42,228 bases of DNA from an uncultured Succinivibrionaceae bacterium (GTDB lineage: Bacteria > Pseudomonadota > Gammaproteobacteria > Enterobacterales > Succinivibrionaceae), in assembly GCA_944389865.1 (NCBI GenBank), contig CALXNX010000015.1, positions 1 to 42,228 on the forward strand, written 5' to 3'. The notes beneath the pieces are model-generated. The model made no database searches. It saw only the letters and a program-made list of their open reading frames with translations, and had not been told where the DNA came from. Positions 42,217-42,228 of the stretch are shown here, in pieces. Both the position numbers and the translations under genes were made by a program. Numbering within the stretch: the first letter of the stretch is position 1; every line of letters begins with the position of its first letter.

Positions 42217-42228
42217 TTAAAAGTCTGG

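Noticed and set aside
1-42228. CRISPR arrays, tRNA or rRNA genes, insertion sequences
   Set aside because: No regularly spaced repeats, no tRNA-like cloverleaf with CCA-type end and no transposase motifs were noticed.

Overview
The window looks like a chromosomal segment of a gammaproteobacterium. The left end carries pgm, a hupA-type HU gene, the purH-purD operon and a yjaG-like gene. As I remember it, hupA, yjaG and purHD are also neighbours in Escherichia coli, so this part is ordinary backbone. Frequent TTA leucine codons in purH/purD and a succinate-fermenter flavour suggest a family such as Succinivibrionaceae, but that is only a guess.

Layout. 1-7255: housekeeping genes (a possible partial gene end, pgm, hupA, purHD, a TSUP permease, yjaG). 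7380-10172: a TetR-type regulator that has lost its start, then a xanthine-type NCS2 permease and a xanthine phosphoribosyltransferase (purine salvage). 10287-28173: one 12-gene, nearly gapless minus-strand operon. 28348-28905: a DJ-1/YajL protein divergent from that operon. 28912-39123: a complete minus-strand P-type type IV secretion operon in the order trbB-C-D-E-F-G-H-I-J-L. 39725-41890: a two-gene membrane-transport operon followed by a strong terminator.

The most interesting part is the 12-gene operon. In transcription order it encodes SrfB (Hsp70/actin-fold ATPase), SrfC (P-loop GTPase-like), a membrane-anchored protein with a Pro/Glu/Ala linker, an exported von Willebrand A (VWA) protein, an ABC ATPase, an FtsX-type permease, an exported formylglycine-generating-enzyme-like (FGE) protein, a membrane-anchored VWA protein, SrfA, two coiled-coil lipoproteins and a 59-residue membrane protein. 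The ABC ATPase, permease, FGE protein, lipoprotein and periplasmic VWA set resembles the TagTSRQ-PpkA sensory module that controls type VI secretion in Pseudomonas. No kinase and no type VI gene is present here; the module is joined to SrfABC instead. I infer a trans-envelope machine or sensor whose cytoplasmic motors are SrfB and SrfC.

The trb operon encodes all mating-pair-formation parts expected of an IncP-type system except TrbK, but no relaxase, coupling protein or TraF-type pilin peptidase lies in the window. Its pilin has an unusually long tail. Its leader carries three dyads. It could be a conjugation relic, part of an island that continues elsewhere, or a dedicated secretion apparatus.

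No rRNA, tRNA, CRISPR array, insertion sequence or integrase was recognised. All functional statements come from reading motifs by eye; no database search was run.
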